Shown: piece after piece, positions 16,478 through 23,604 of the stretch
How the letters are laid out: each line of letters opens with the position of its first letter
Numbering within the stretch: the stretch's first letter is position 1
Origin: Collinsella aerofaciens ATCC 25986
GTDB lineage: Bacteria; Actinomycetota; Coriobacteriia; Coriobacteriales; Coriobacteriaceae
Direction of reading: 5' to 3'
NCBI RefSeq assembly: GCF_010509075.1
Contig: NZ_CP048433.1
Location: forward strand, 1,178,001 to 1,242,000
DNA length: 64,000 bases
Position numbers and translations under genes: made by a program
The notes under the pieces: model-generated
Database searches by the model: none
What the model saw: the letters and a program-made list of their open reading frames with translations, nothing else
What the model was told of the DNA's origin: nothing

Positions 16478-16736
16478 GTTATTCAAGGATCCTTTCGCAG
16501 GCGCAGAATGCGCCCCATGCGTGCGGCACGGCGGCCGCAGACCAAATTGCGATACCGAAGTATCTTACCGCCGGAGACATACGTCACCGTAAGGCAAACG
16601 TAATTCTTCAGCAGGTCAACGCAAATTATTGCTCGAATGGTGCAATTTTACGCCCCAGCGGTAACGGGATTGGCACGGCGAAGACGGCAGTGTTCTGCGT
16701 GCCGAACAATGGGAATGAGGGGCCAAAACAAAAAAA

Positions 16737-16763
16737 GACGGGGCTCGCAATGCGAACCCCGTC
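16737..16763 (-). terminator. intrinsic terminator after rplL
   Basis: GACGGGG at 16737-16743 pairs with CCCCGTC at 16757-16763, extended by TCGC/GCGA. The A tract at 16728-16736 forms the U run on the minus strand. About 250 bp of AT-richer sequence between this and galU holds no recognised gene. Confidence 0.8.
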
Positions 16764-16791
16764 TGCAAAGAAATCTGGCGAGAGAGCCTGA

Positions 16792-17169
16792 TTACTTGAG
16801 GGTGACAGCAGCGCCAGCAGCCTCGAGCTTCTCCTTGGCAGCCTCGGCGTCCTCCTTCTTGGCACCCTCGAGAACAGCCTTGGGAGCGCCCTCGACGACC
16901 TCCTTGGCCTCCTTCAGGCCAAGGTTGGTGAGCTCACGGACGGCCTTGATGACCTGGATCTTGTTGTCGCCGAAGCCCTCGAGCACGACGTCAAACTCGG
17001 TCTTCTCCTCGGCCTCAGCAGCGCCAGCAGCGGGAGCGGCGACAACAGCGGCAGGAGCGGCGGCGGAAACGCCGAAGGTGTCCTCGATAGCCTTGACGAG
17101 CTCGGAAGCCTCGAGAAGGGTCATTTCCTTAAGAGCATCGATGATCTCATCGGTGGTAAGCTTAGCCAT
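16792..17169 (-). CDS. rplL: 50S ribosomal protein L7/L12
   Basis: The 125-residue stalk protein starts [20 protein letters not shown], has an alanine-rich hinge ([16 protein letters not shown]) and ends in the factor-binding domain [21 protein letters not shown]. The in-frame extension to 17202 is ignored, because AAGGA 7 nt before the ATG at 17169 sets the start. It is co-transcribed with rplJ, 102 bp upstream, and ends at a strong terminator. Confidence 0.97.
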   Translation of the reverse strand: MAKLTTDEIIDALKEMTLLEASELVKAIEDTFGVSAAAPAAVVAAPAAGAAEAEEKTEFDVVLEGFGDNKIQVIKAVRELTNLGLKEAKEVVEGAPKAVLEGAKKEDAEAAKEKLEAAGAAVTLK

Positions 17170-17271
17170 TTCTAAGTCCTTTCGGTTTCCGTGCGGATGC
17201 ACGGAGATCAGTTAAAACACGGCGCGAATGCGCCAGGGGTGCGGCGTTGCCGCCGCGGGTGAAAACAGCGA

Positions 17272-17793
17272 CTAGGCTGCCTTCTGCTCGGAGACCTGCT
17301 GGATCGAACGAGCGAGACCAGAGGAAACGCCGTTGACGCAGACAGCGATGTCGCGAGCGAAACCGGAGATGAGACCGGCGATCTGGCCGAGAAGCTGATC
17401 CTTGGTGGGCAGCTCGGCGATAGCCTTAACATCATCAGCGGAAACGGCCTTGCCGTCGGAGATACCGCCCTTGATCTCAAGGACGCCCTTGGACTTAGCG
17501 GAGAAGTCCTTAAGGGCCTTAGCGGCCTCGACCGGCTCGGACTCGTAGAACACATAAGCGACGGGGCCGGCGAGGATCTCGTCGAGCTCGGGCTGCTCCT
17601 GGTTCTTGAGAGCGATCTTGACCAGGTTGTTCTTGTAGACCTTCATCTCGGCGCCGCACTCGCGAAGCTGATGACGCAGCTCCTGAGCCTGCTTAACCGT
17701 CAGACCGTTGTAGTTGACGACGAACAGACCGGCGTTCTCGGCGATACGGGACTCGATCTCTGCAACCTTGTCGATTTTGTACTGCTGGGGCAT
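17272..17793 (-). CDS. rplJ: 50S ribosomal protein L10
   Basis: This 173-residue L10 anchors the L12 dimers on the ribosomal stalk. Motifs include LFVVNYNGLTVKQAQELR, KVYKNNLVKIAL and the L12-binding helix at the C-terminal end. GGAGG lies 7 nt before the ATG. The gene is preceded by a leader of about 210 nt with features of the autoregulatory L10 leader. It is separated from rplKA here, which lie in the nusG cluster 22 kb away. Confidence 0.97.
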   Translation of the reverse strand: MPQQYKIDKVAEIESRIAENAGLFVVNYNGLTVKQAQELRHQLRECGAEMKVYKNNLVKIALKNQEQPELDEILAGPVAYVFYESEPVEAAKALKDFSAKSKGVLEIKGGISDGKAVSADDVKAIAELPTKDQLLGQIAGLISGFARDIAVCVNGVSSGLARSIQQVSEQKAA

Positions 17794-18003
17794 GAATTAC
17801 ACCTCCTCGAATTCTTTCCGGGCACGGTCCGTCACAAGGACGTGACGGGGGCATGTCCAAAAAGAAAGCCCCCGCGCTGCATGAGCGACGGGGGCGAGAA
17901 GACATATCTACTCGACCACCTCGGCTGGCGGGATATCCCATTAAGCTCGCGGGCGATGCCCGTTTGCGCCGGCTGTCTCTGGCAGCGGATTCGTGCGTGA
18001 ACC
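17794..18003 (-). ncRNA. L10 leader (autoregulatory mRNA leader of rplJL)
   Basis: Transcription from the promoter at 18010-18038 would give a leader of about 210 nt. It contains the stacked motifs AGAGACAGCCGGCGCA, then a GGGCATCGCCCG hairpin, then a GCCAGCCGAGGTGG end, which resemble the binding site for L10(L12)4 described in the Rfam L10 leader. A strong terminator-like hairpin follows at 17853-17895. The identification is by eye. Confidence 0.6.
17853..17895 (-). terminator. attenuator hairpin in the rplJ leader
   Basis: GCCCCCG at 17868-17874 pairs with CGGGGGC at 17889-17895, with an inner CGCT/AGCG stem. On the minus strand it is followed by TTTCTTTTTGG. It lies 60-100 nt upstream of rplJ, inside the leader, where a transcription attenuator controlled by L10 binding would be placed. 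Confidence 0.6.
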
Positions 18004-18009
18004 GAAAGT

Positions 18010-18038
18010 ATTATGGCGGGGACCCCGGCGTCGGTCAA
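18010..18038 (-). promoter_or_regulatory. rplJL promoter
   Basis: On the minus strand TTGACC (18033-18038) and CATAAT (18010-18015) are separated by 17 bp, each one base from consensus. The -35 box lies inside the outermost arm of the long palindrome at 18029-18249. Confidence 0.75.
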
Positions 18039-18249
18039 CGGAAAACCGGGCTGCACACAATTCCACCATCCGGCACGCGCCGCCGAAGGCCAGGCGCAAG
18101 GTTTTCGCTCGGTCAAGTCCTGACTCGCACGAAGAGCACATTAAGTGCTCTTCGGCTCGTGCGGAATCTACGAAACCCTTGCGCCTGGCCTTCGGCGGCG
18201 CGTGCCTGCGTTGACTTTGGGCAGCCCGGGTTTTCGTTGGCTGACGCCC
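18029..18249. repeat. long palindrome, family 2, copy 2
   Basis: Perfect 30-nt arms (18072-18101 and 18177-18206) flank the family core AGTCCTGACTCGCACG, an apical hairpin (AAGAGCAC/GTGCTCTT, loop ATTAA) and CGGCTCGTGCGGAA. A second, imperfect outer stem pairs about 18029-18054 with 18222-18249, so the whole structure spans about 220 bp and reaches into the rplJ promoter. Compared with 3779-3919 the core is kept while the inner and outer stems differ on both sides. Confidence 0.85.
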
Positions 18250-18298
18250 CCACTCATAATGCTTGGGTCGGTAGGCTGATGTGTTGCGTCCCGTTGGG

Positions 18299-19435
18299 CT
18301 ATAGGGTTGACACGAAGTTGGACAGGCGGCGGAGACCTTCGTCCAGATTTTTGTCGGAGACGCAGTAGCTTAAGCGGACGTGGCCTTCGGTGCCGAAGCA
18401 GTCGCCCGGGACTAGGGCTATGTTTGCCTCTTTGATGGCTTTGATGCAGAAGTCTTCGCTGGTTAGGCCGAACTTTTTGATGCTCGGGAAAGTGTAGAAG
18501 GCTCCTGCGGGCTCTACTACGTCGAGGCCCATGGCGTCTAAGGCCGCGAGTACGCGTTCGCGACGGGCTCGGTAGACTTCGAGCATGGGGGTTGGGTCGA
18601 CGGTCAGGGCTCGCGCTGCTGCGTCCATCTCAAATGAAACGGCACTCGATACTAGGTATTGGTGTGCTTTTGCGATCTCGGCGATGACGGGGGCTGCCGC
18701 TGCGAGCCAGCCCAGGCGCCAGCCGGTCATGGCCCAGGGCTTGGAGAAGCTCTCGATGACGACTGTCTGCTCGCGCAGCTCCGGGTGTCGCTGGGCGAAG
18801 CGCTCGTAGCCGTCCACATAGACGAGGCGGTTGTATACGTCGTCGCAGACTACGTAGATGCCCGCCTGCTCCGCCACGCGCGCCACGGCGTCGAGCGATG
18901 CCGCGTTAAGAATGCAGCCCGTGGGATTGTTGGGCGAGCAGATAACGATGGCCTTGGTCGCCGGGGTCACACAGGCGCGAAGCGCTTCCTCGTCAATCTG
19001 AAATTGCGCGGGCTCCGTATCCAAAAAGACTGTCTTGGCATGGTTAGCCACGACAATGCTCTCGTACAAACCAAAAGCCGGCGTAGGGATGATGACCTCG
19101 TCGCCGGGGTTGAGCATAGCCATGAATGTTGCCGACAGGGCCTCGGTCGCGCCGTCGGTCAGGATGACCTCGTCGGCCGAAAACGTAAGGTCCGCGTCCC
19201 CCATGTAGGCAGACAACGCCTCGCGCAGGGCGGGACGGCCGTTGTTGGGCGGATAGTGCGTGTCGCCGCGGTCGAGCGAGGCCGTCACCTCGGCGCTAAT
19301 CACGTCGGGCGTGGGAAAATCGGGCTCGCCGAGCGCAAGCGCAATGCATCCCGGATGCTGGGCGGCGAGCGCGTTGATTCGGCGGATGCCGGAGGGCTTG
19401 AGCGTGGCAAGCGAGGTATTCATGGGCAGGCGCAT
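18299..19435 (-). CDS. class I/II PLP-dependent aminotransferase
   Basis: The 378-residue protein has the fold-type I signatures LALGEPDFPTP, PNNGRPALREAL, the CSPNNPTGCIL loop and the PLP-lysine motif SFSKPWAMTGWRLGW, with the lysine near residue 232. These fit the aspartate/aromatic aminotransferase group that transfers an amino group from aspartate or an aromatic amino acid to 2-oxoglutarate. The exact substrate cannot be read from sequence. It is monocistronic, divergent from the gene at 19529, and its 3' end faces the long palindrome. Confidence 0.9.
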   Translation of the reverse strand: MRLPMNTSLATLKPSGIRRINALAAQHPGCIALALGEPDFPTPDVISAEVTASLDRGDTHYPPNNGRPALREALSAYMGDADLTFSADEVILTDGATEALSATFMAMLNPGDEVIIPTPAFGLYESIVVANHAKTVFLDTEPAQFQIDEEALRACVTPATKAIVICSPNNPTGCILNAASLDAVARVAEQAGIYVVCDDVYNRLVYVDGYERFAQRHPELREQTVVIESFSKPWAMTGWRLGWLAAAAPVIAEIAKAHQYLVSSAVSFEMDAAARALTVDPTPMLEVYRARRERVLAALDAMGLDVVEPAGAFYTFPSIKKFGLTSEDFCIKAIKEANIALVPGDCFGTEGHVRLSYCVSDKNLDEGLRRLSNFVSTL

Positions 19436-19528
19436 AGCGTTCCTTTCGTAAGGGTTGCACTAGGATAGCGCGGCGGAGCGCCACCGGACGGTGTAACCTA
19501 AACGGAAACGGACTGGAAAGGAGATGGC

Positions 19529-20188
19529 ATGGAGGTGACCGCGCGCGGCGATGTACCAAAAACACTGCATAACATCGCGTTTGTCAGTATTCCCGAGAGC
19601 GCCGATCTTGAGTTTTTGCTTTGGGACCTGCAGGATGCCATCGCCGCCTATGCTCAGCTTTCTGGCACGGCGCTCCCCCGCCCGATCGATTTGGAGGCGG
19701 ATGATGCCGGTGCAGTCGATGGCATGGTGCTCGCTGTTGATGATGCATGTGATGATGAGGCTATGATCGCTGTCGAGGAGATACTCGATCGCTTTAAGAA
19801 TACAGACGCGCGCGTCTATGTCGTCGTTCAGGCCCTGTCCAAAAACACCAAGCAGGCGGACGAAGCCCTCGACCGCCTATACCGGGCATGTATTCTACGT
19901 GACCTGCCATGGTGCGACGGCGTTGTCATCTGTGCTGGCAGCGGCATCGCAGCGCTTCGCCATTCCCCACGCATGGGCCTCTTGCGCCGACCATTTTCGG
20001 AAGCGATGGATAAGCTCGTGGGCGCCGTGCGCATGGGCTGCTCCATAGAGCATGCGCAGCTGCTTGGCGGTGGCAATGCCGAAAGCGTCGATGCCGACGG
20101 CATGGTGCGCGCCAAGCCCGCGCTGCCCGCACCGATCTGGCATGCCATCATGAAATGCCTCGGCACCCGCGCCCAACCAGATATCTAA
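19529..20188 (+). CDS. hypothetical protein, possible flavodoxin-like fold
   Basis: I do not recognise this 219-residue protein. It has alternating hydrophobic strands (IAFVSIP, DGMVLAVDD, RVYVVVQAL, CDGVVICAGSG) and helices, suggesting a Rossmann or flavodoxin-like alpha/beta fold. The closing RRPFSEAMDKLVGAVRMG resembles the end of some NAD(P)H-dependent flavoprotein families, but no cofactor motif is clear. AAGGAG precedes the ATG. There is no signal peptide or TM segment. It converges with the glycosylase gene, with stops 2 bp apart. Confidence 0.7.
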   Translation: MEVTARGDVPKTLHNIAFVSIPESADLEFLLWDLQDAIAAYAQLSGTALPRPIDLEADDAGAVDGMVLAVDDACDDEAMIAVEEILDRFKNTDARVYVVVQALSKNTKQADEALDRLYRACILRDLPWCDGVVICAGSGIAALRHSPRMGLLRRPFSEAMDKLVGAVRMGCSIEHAQLLGGGNAESVDADGMVRAKPALPAPIWHAIMKCLGTRAQPDI

Positions 20189-20189
20189 A

Positions 20190-20753
20190 TTACAGAGCGC
20201 CCCAATCAACGGCCTCGCGCCAGCGCTCGACAAGGCGTTCTAGGCGCCATGCCGCATTGGCGGGACTAGTCGACGGCAGAACGATGGCCGACAGCCCCGT
20301 GCGTTCTTGTAGATAGCGCTTGTAGAGCCGTCCTGCCGTGCCGCCGTTACAGACCACCTGCCCGATAGGAGCTGCACCGGTAATGCGCTCGACATGCGCC
20401 GGAACGACGTTTTTGATGCTCGCGTCGCTTGAGCCCTTGATGTCACAGCTCTCGATCACGTCCCACAGGGCCACACCGCCGTTGAGCAGCATAACCCGCT
20501 TGGCGGCAATCGAGGCGTCAAGCGTCGCGGGTTCGCCGCTCGCCAAAGAGTCTCCCTCGTTGGGCGGCACGGGCGCACCAAGGCACGCGGCCATCACGCG
20601 CCAAAAGCGGTTCTGCGGATTGCCATAGTAGAAGGCATTGGCACGCGAGAGCACCGAGGGAAACGACCCCAGCACCAAAACGCGCGAGTGCTCGTCAAAC
20701 ACGGGTTCAAACCCATGCTCAATATGTTGATAGCCCTCGTCCGGCGCGGCCAC
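20190..20753 (-). CDS. DNA-deoxyinosine/uracil-family DNA glycosylase
   Basis: The sequence VLVLGSFPSVLSRANAFYYG, then NPQNRFWRV, matches the active-site region of family 6 uracil-DNA-glycosylase superfamily enzymes, which remove hypoxanthine from deaminated DNA. The C-terminal LPSTSPANAAW segment is the second conserved motif (SPAN) of this superfamily. At 187 residues it has the size of the single-domain enzymes. A mismatch-specific (Mug-type) specificity is the main alternative. It lies 3 bp downstream of the amylase gene and is probably co-transcribed with it. Confidence 0.8.
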   Translation of the reverse strand: MAAPDEGYQHIEHGFEPVFDEHSRVLVLGSFPSVLSRANAFYYGNPQNRFWRVMAACLGAPVPPNEGDSLASGEPATLDASIAAKRVMLLNGGVALWDVIESCDIKGSSDASIKNVVPAHVERITGAAPIGQVVCNGGTAGRLYKRYLQERTGLSAIVLPSTSPANAAWRLERLVERWREAVDWGAL

Positions 20754-20756
20754 GAG

Positions 20757-22133
20757 CTAGGCCCTCAGCAGATAGCGCACCTCATAGGGTGCAAGCTCAA
20801 GGGCACCCGACAGCTCGACCGTGGGCGCATCGTCGGCAAGCAGGTCGACGAAGGAGCCGCTGAGTTCGCCAGCTCCAAAGGTGTAGGGCTCGTTCACGGC
20901 ATTGACCGCCACGAACACCGTCGCATCGTCGCAGGCGCGCTCGAACAGCAGCTGCTTGTTCTGGATCACCACGTTGCGATAGGCACCGTAGTTGAGAGCA
21001 CGGGCTGCCGCGTCGTTTGTCGAGCGCAGGTGCGCCAGCTGCGTGACAAATGCCGTCAGCTCGTTGGGCGCGGGCTCATCGAGCGCAGGACGTAGCGCCC
21101 AATCGCCATCGGGGCCGCCCTTTTCGCCGGCAATCCCCCACTCGCTGCCGTAGTAGACGCACGGAATGCCCGGCATACCAAAGAGCATGCCGTAGGCGGG
21201 GCGCAGGCAGGACTTGTCGGTAAGGATGCTCGCCAGGCGCGGCACGTCGTGGTTGTCGACAAACGACAGCAGATGCTTGCCGCGATAAATGCACCAGGGG
21301 TCGCCGCCAAACTGGCGATGAAGCGAGTGGGCAATCTCGAACATGTTGACCGAGTTAAAGCTGGAGTACAGGCCCTTGTAGCACTCGTAGTTGGTGCAGG
21401 AGTCGAGCATCTCGTCGTTGACGATCTGGTTGTAGTCGCCGTGGAGCGTCTCACCAATCAGCACAAAGTCGGGCTTGAGCTCACGGGTAAAAGTATGCAG
21501 GCGGCGCATAAAATCGCGATCGAGCATATAGGCGACGTCCAGGCGCAGACCGTCGACGCCAAAGACTTCGGTCCAGCGACGCACGGACTCAAGCAGGTAA
21601 TCGACCACGGCGGGGTTTTGCAGGTTGAGCTTCACAAGCTCAAAATGGCCCTCCCAGCCCTCGTACCAAAAGCCGTCGCCGTAGCACGAGTCACCGTCAA
21701 AGCTGATGTGGAACCAGTCCTTGTACGGCGAATCCCACTTGCGCTCCTGCACATCACGGAAGGCCCAAAAGCCGCGACCGACGTGGTTGAAGACGGCATC
21801 GAGCACCACGCGGATGCCATGGACGTGCAGCGTCTCGCACACGGCGGCAAAGTCGGCGTCCCCACCCAGGCGACGGTCTATATGGCGCAGGCTGCGCGTG
21901 TCGTAGCCATGACTATCGGACTCGAGCGGCGGGTTGATGAGCACGGCGCCAACGCCGAGTTCCTGCAGGTAGTCGGCCCATTGGGCAATCTTCATGATGG
22001 GGGCATCGGGGCTAGCTGTGGCATCGGCGGCCTGGGCGAGCTCATTCTCGGCAACGGGGGCGGCGTTTTCGCGCGGAGCTCCGCAAAAGCCCAGCGGATA
22101 GATCTGATAGAACGTCGTCTCGTATGCCCACAT
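20757..22133 (-). CDS. glycoside hydrolase family 13 alpha-amylase-type enzyme
   Basis: The 458-residue protein is a cytoplasmic GH13 barrel starting MWAYETTFYQIYPLGFCG. Catalytic motifs are GLRLDVAYM (nucleophile Asp), LIGETLHG (acid/base Glu) and FVDNHDVPR (transition-state Asp), and VLDAVFNHVG is conserved region I. No signal peptide is present, so it should act on imported maltodextrins. It lacks the N-terminal domain of typical neopullulanases. The ATG at 22133 has GGAGG 5 nt upstream; the in-frame extension to 22166 is not used. A -10-like TACAAT lies at 22169-22174. Confidence 0.9.
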   Translation of the reverse strand: MWAYETTFYQIYPLGFCGAPRENAAPVAENELAQAADATASPDAPIMKIAQWADYLQELGVGAVLINPPLESDSHGYDTRSLRHIDRRLGGDADFAAVCETLHVHGIRVVLDAVFNHVGRGFWAFRDVQERKWDSPYKDWFHISFDGDSCYGDGFWYEGWEGHFELVKLNLQNPAVVDYLLESVRRWTEVFGVDGLRLDVAYMLDRDFMRRLHTFTRELKPDFVLIGETLHGDYNQIVNDEMLDSCTNYECYKGLYSSFNSVNMFEIAHSLHRQFGGDPWCIYRGKHLLSFVDNHDVPRLASILTDKSCLRPAYGMLFGMPGIPCVYYGSEWGIAGEKGGPDGDWALRPALDEPAPNELTAFVTQLAHLRSTNDAAARALNYGAYRNVVIQNKQLLFERACDDATVFVAVNAVNEPYTFGAGELSGSFVDLLADDAPTVELSGALELAPYEVRYLLRA

Positions 22134-22204
22134 AGCAACCTCCCGGTAAGCGCAACACAACGACATCCATTGTATGCCCGGCTTGTATCCTCTTCCCCAA
22201 AATA

Positions 22205-22271
22205 AGTTGCGGTGGAATAGTTCCTGCTTGGGCCTTCAGAAGCCTTAAACAGGAACTATTCCACCGCAACT
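22205..22271 (-). terminator. 22-bp perfect stem-loop after the MFS gene
   Basis: The arms 22205-22226 and 22250-22271 are fully complementary (core GGTGGAATAGTTCC) around a 23-nt loop. On the minus strand it starts 15 bp past the MFS stop and is followed by TTATTTTGGGG, so it can serve as a terminator. The stem resembles other long-stem hairpins at 44347-44411 and 47182-47225. Confidence 0.7.
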
Positions 22272-22286
22272 GATGAGGGAACGTGA

Positions 22287-23483
22287 TTAGGCGACGGGCT
22301 TGGCGCGGCGGATAGCCGGGAACATCACCGTGATGGCAAGGATGACGCCCACGGCAGCGATCGCACCGCCCGCGCAGCCGATCCAGGCGATACCGGGGCC
22401 CGAAACCACGGCTCCGCCGATCGCGGTACCCGTGCCGATACCGAGGTTGAACAGGCCCGAGAAGATCGACATGGCGACGGCCGACGAATCTGCCGGCGTG
22501 TGCTTGATGAGCTCGGCCTGAAACGCCACGTTAAAGGCCGTGGCGCAGCAACCCCACAGTGCGCAGACGGCAAGCACTGTCACGAGCGACGATGCGGCCG
22601 GCCCCATGAGCAGCAGGGCCACCGGCACGCCGGAGAGCGTGATAGCCAAGAACGGGAAGCGATGCCCATCGAACAGGCGGCCAAACAGCCAGCTTCCGAG
22701 CAGACCGGAGCAGCCGAACGCCGTCAGCGTCATGGTGATAGCGCTTGCGTCGACATGGGCGACCTGAGCCAGGAAAGGCTCGATATAGCTGTAGCTTGCG
22801 TAATAGCCGGTCGCCATGAAGACCGTGACTGCGTAGAGCGCGATGAGGAGCGGGTTCTTGAGCAGCTCGGGCAGCTGTTTGACGGTAAAGCGCTCACCCG
22901 CTGGCATGGCAGGAAAGACCGTGGCCTGGTAGACGACCGCGACAGTAGACAGCACCCCGACCACGGCAAACGTCATACGCCAGCCCACGGCCAGGCCAAT
23001 GGCGCGGCCGAGCGGCAGGCCGAAAATCTGTGCGATGGAAGAGCCCGTAGCGATCATGCTGATGGCGAGCGCCCCGTGGCGTGTGTCAACCAGGCGCGAC
23101 GCCATGATCGAGGCGACCGACCAGAACACAGCGTGCGCGCAGGCAACCACCAGGCGCGCGCAGACTAAGATGGGATAGGTCGGCGCCAAGGCGGACAGGA
23201 ACTGGCCCAGCGAGAACACGGCAAGCACGCCCAGCAGCATCCGCTTGAACTCGAAGCGCGAGGCAAACACCATGAGCGGCAACGACAGCAGCATGACGCC
23301 CCAGGCGTAGACCGAGATCATGATGCCCGCCTGGGCCTCGGTGAGCGAGAACGACGCGGCGATATCAGTCAAAAGGCCGATGGGCATAAACTCCGACGTG
23401 TTGAACACGAACGCACAGCAGGTGAGCCCGACGAGCGGGAGCCACTGCCTGAGCGTGATGCCGTCTTGCCTTGCCTGACTCAT
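22287..23483 (-). CDS. MFS transporter, sugar/drug efflux (SotB/AraJ-like)
   Basis: The 398-residue protein has 12 predicted transmembrane helices. The segment CAFVFNTSEFMPIGLLTDIA in TM1 and the TEAQAGIMISVYAWGVMLLSLPLM stretch (read in two parts) are characteristic of DHA1-type sugar and purine exporters of the SotB/AraJ group. The start MSQARQDG at 23483 has GGAG 9 nt upstream. A TATAAT -10 box is present on the minus strand at 23517-23522 with a poor -35. Substrate unknown. Confidence 0.88.
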   Translation of the reverse strand: MSQARQDGITLRQWLPLVGLTCCAFVFNTSEFMPIGLLTDIAASFSLTEAQAGIMISVYAWGVMLLSLPLMVFASRFEFKRMLLGVLAVFSLGQFLSALAPTYPILVCARLVVACAHAVFWSVASIMASRLVDTRHGALAISMIATGSSIAQIFGLPLGRAIGLAVGWRMTFAVVGVLSTVAVVYQATVFPAMPAGERFTVKQLPELLKNPLLIALYAVTVFMATGYYASYSYIEPFLAQVAHVDASAITMTLTAFGCSGLLGSWLFGRLFDGHRFPFLAITLSGVPVALLLMGPAASSLVTVLAVCALWGCCATAFNVAFQAELIKHTPADSSAVAMSIFSGLFNLGIGTGTAIGGAVVSGPGIAWIGCAGGAIAAVGVILAITVMFPAIRRAKPVA

Positions 23484-23604
23484 ATATAACGTCTCCAATC
23501 ATTTTGAGCGGAGGCGATTATATAGCAACGGCCCCGCATCCGTCAGCAACAGACGCAGGGCCGAAAACAATTCGATACACAAAGGTTGCGCCGTCAATAA
23601 ATAA

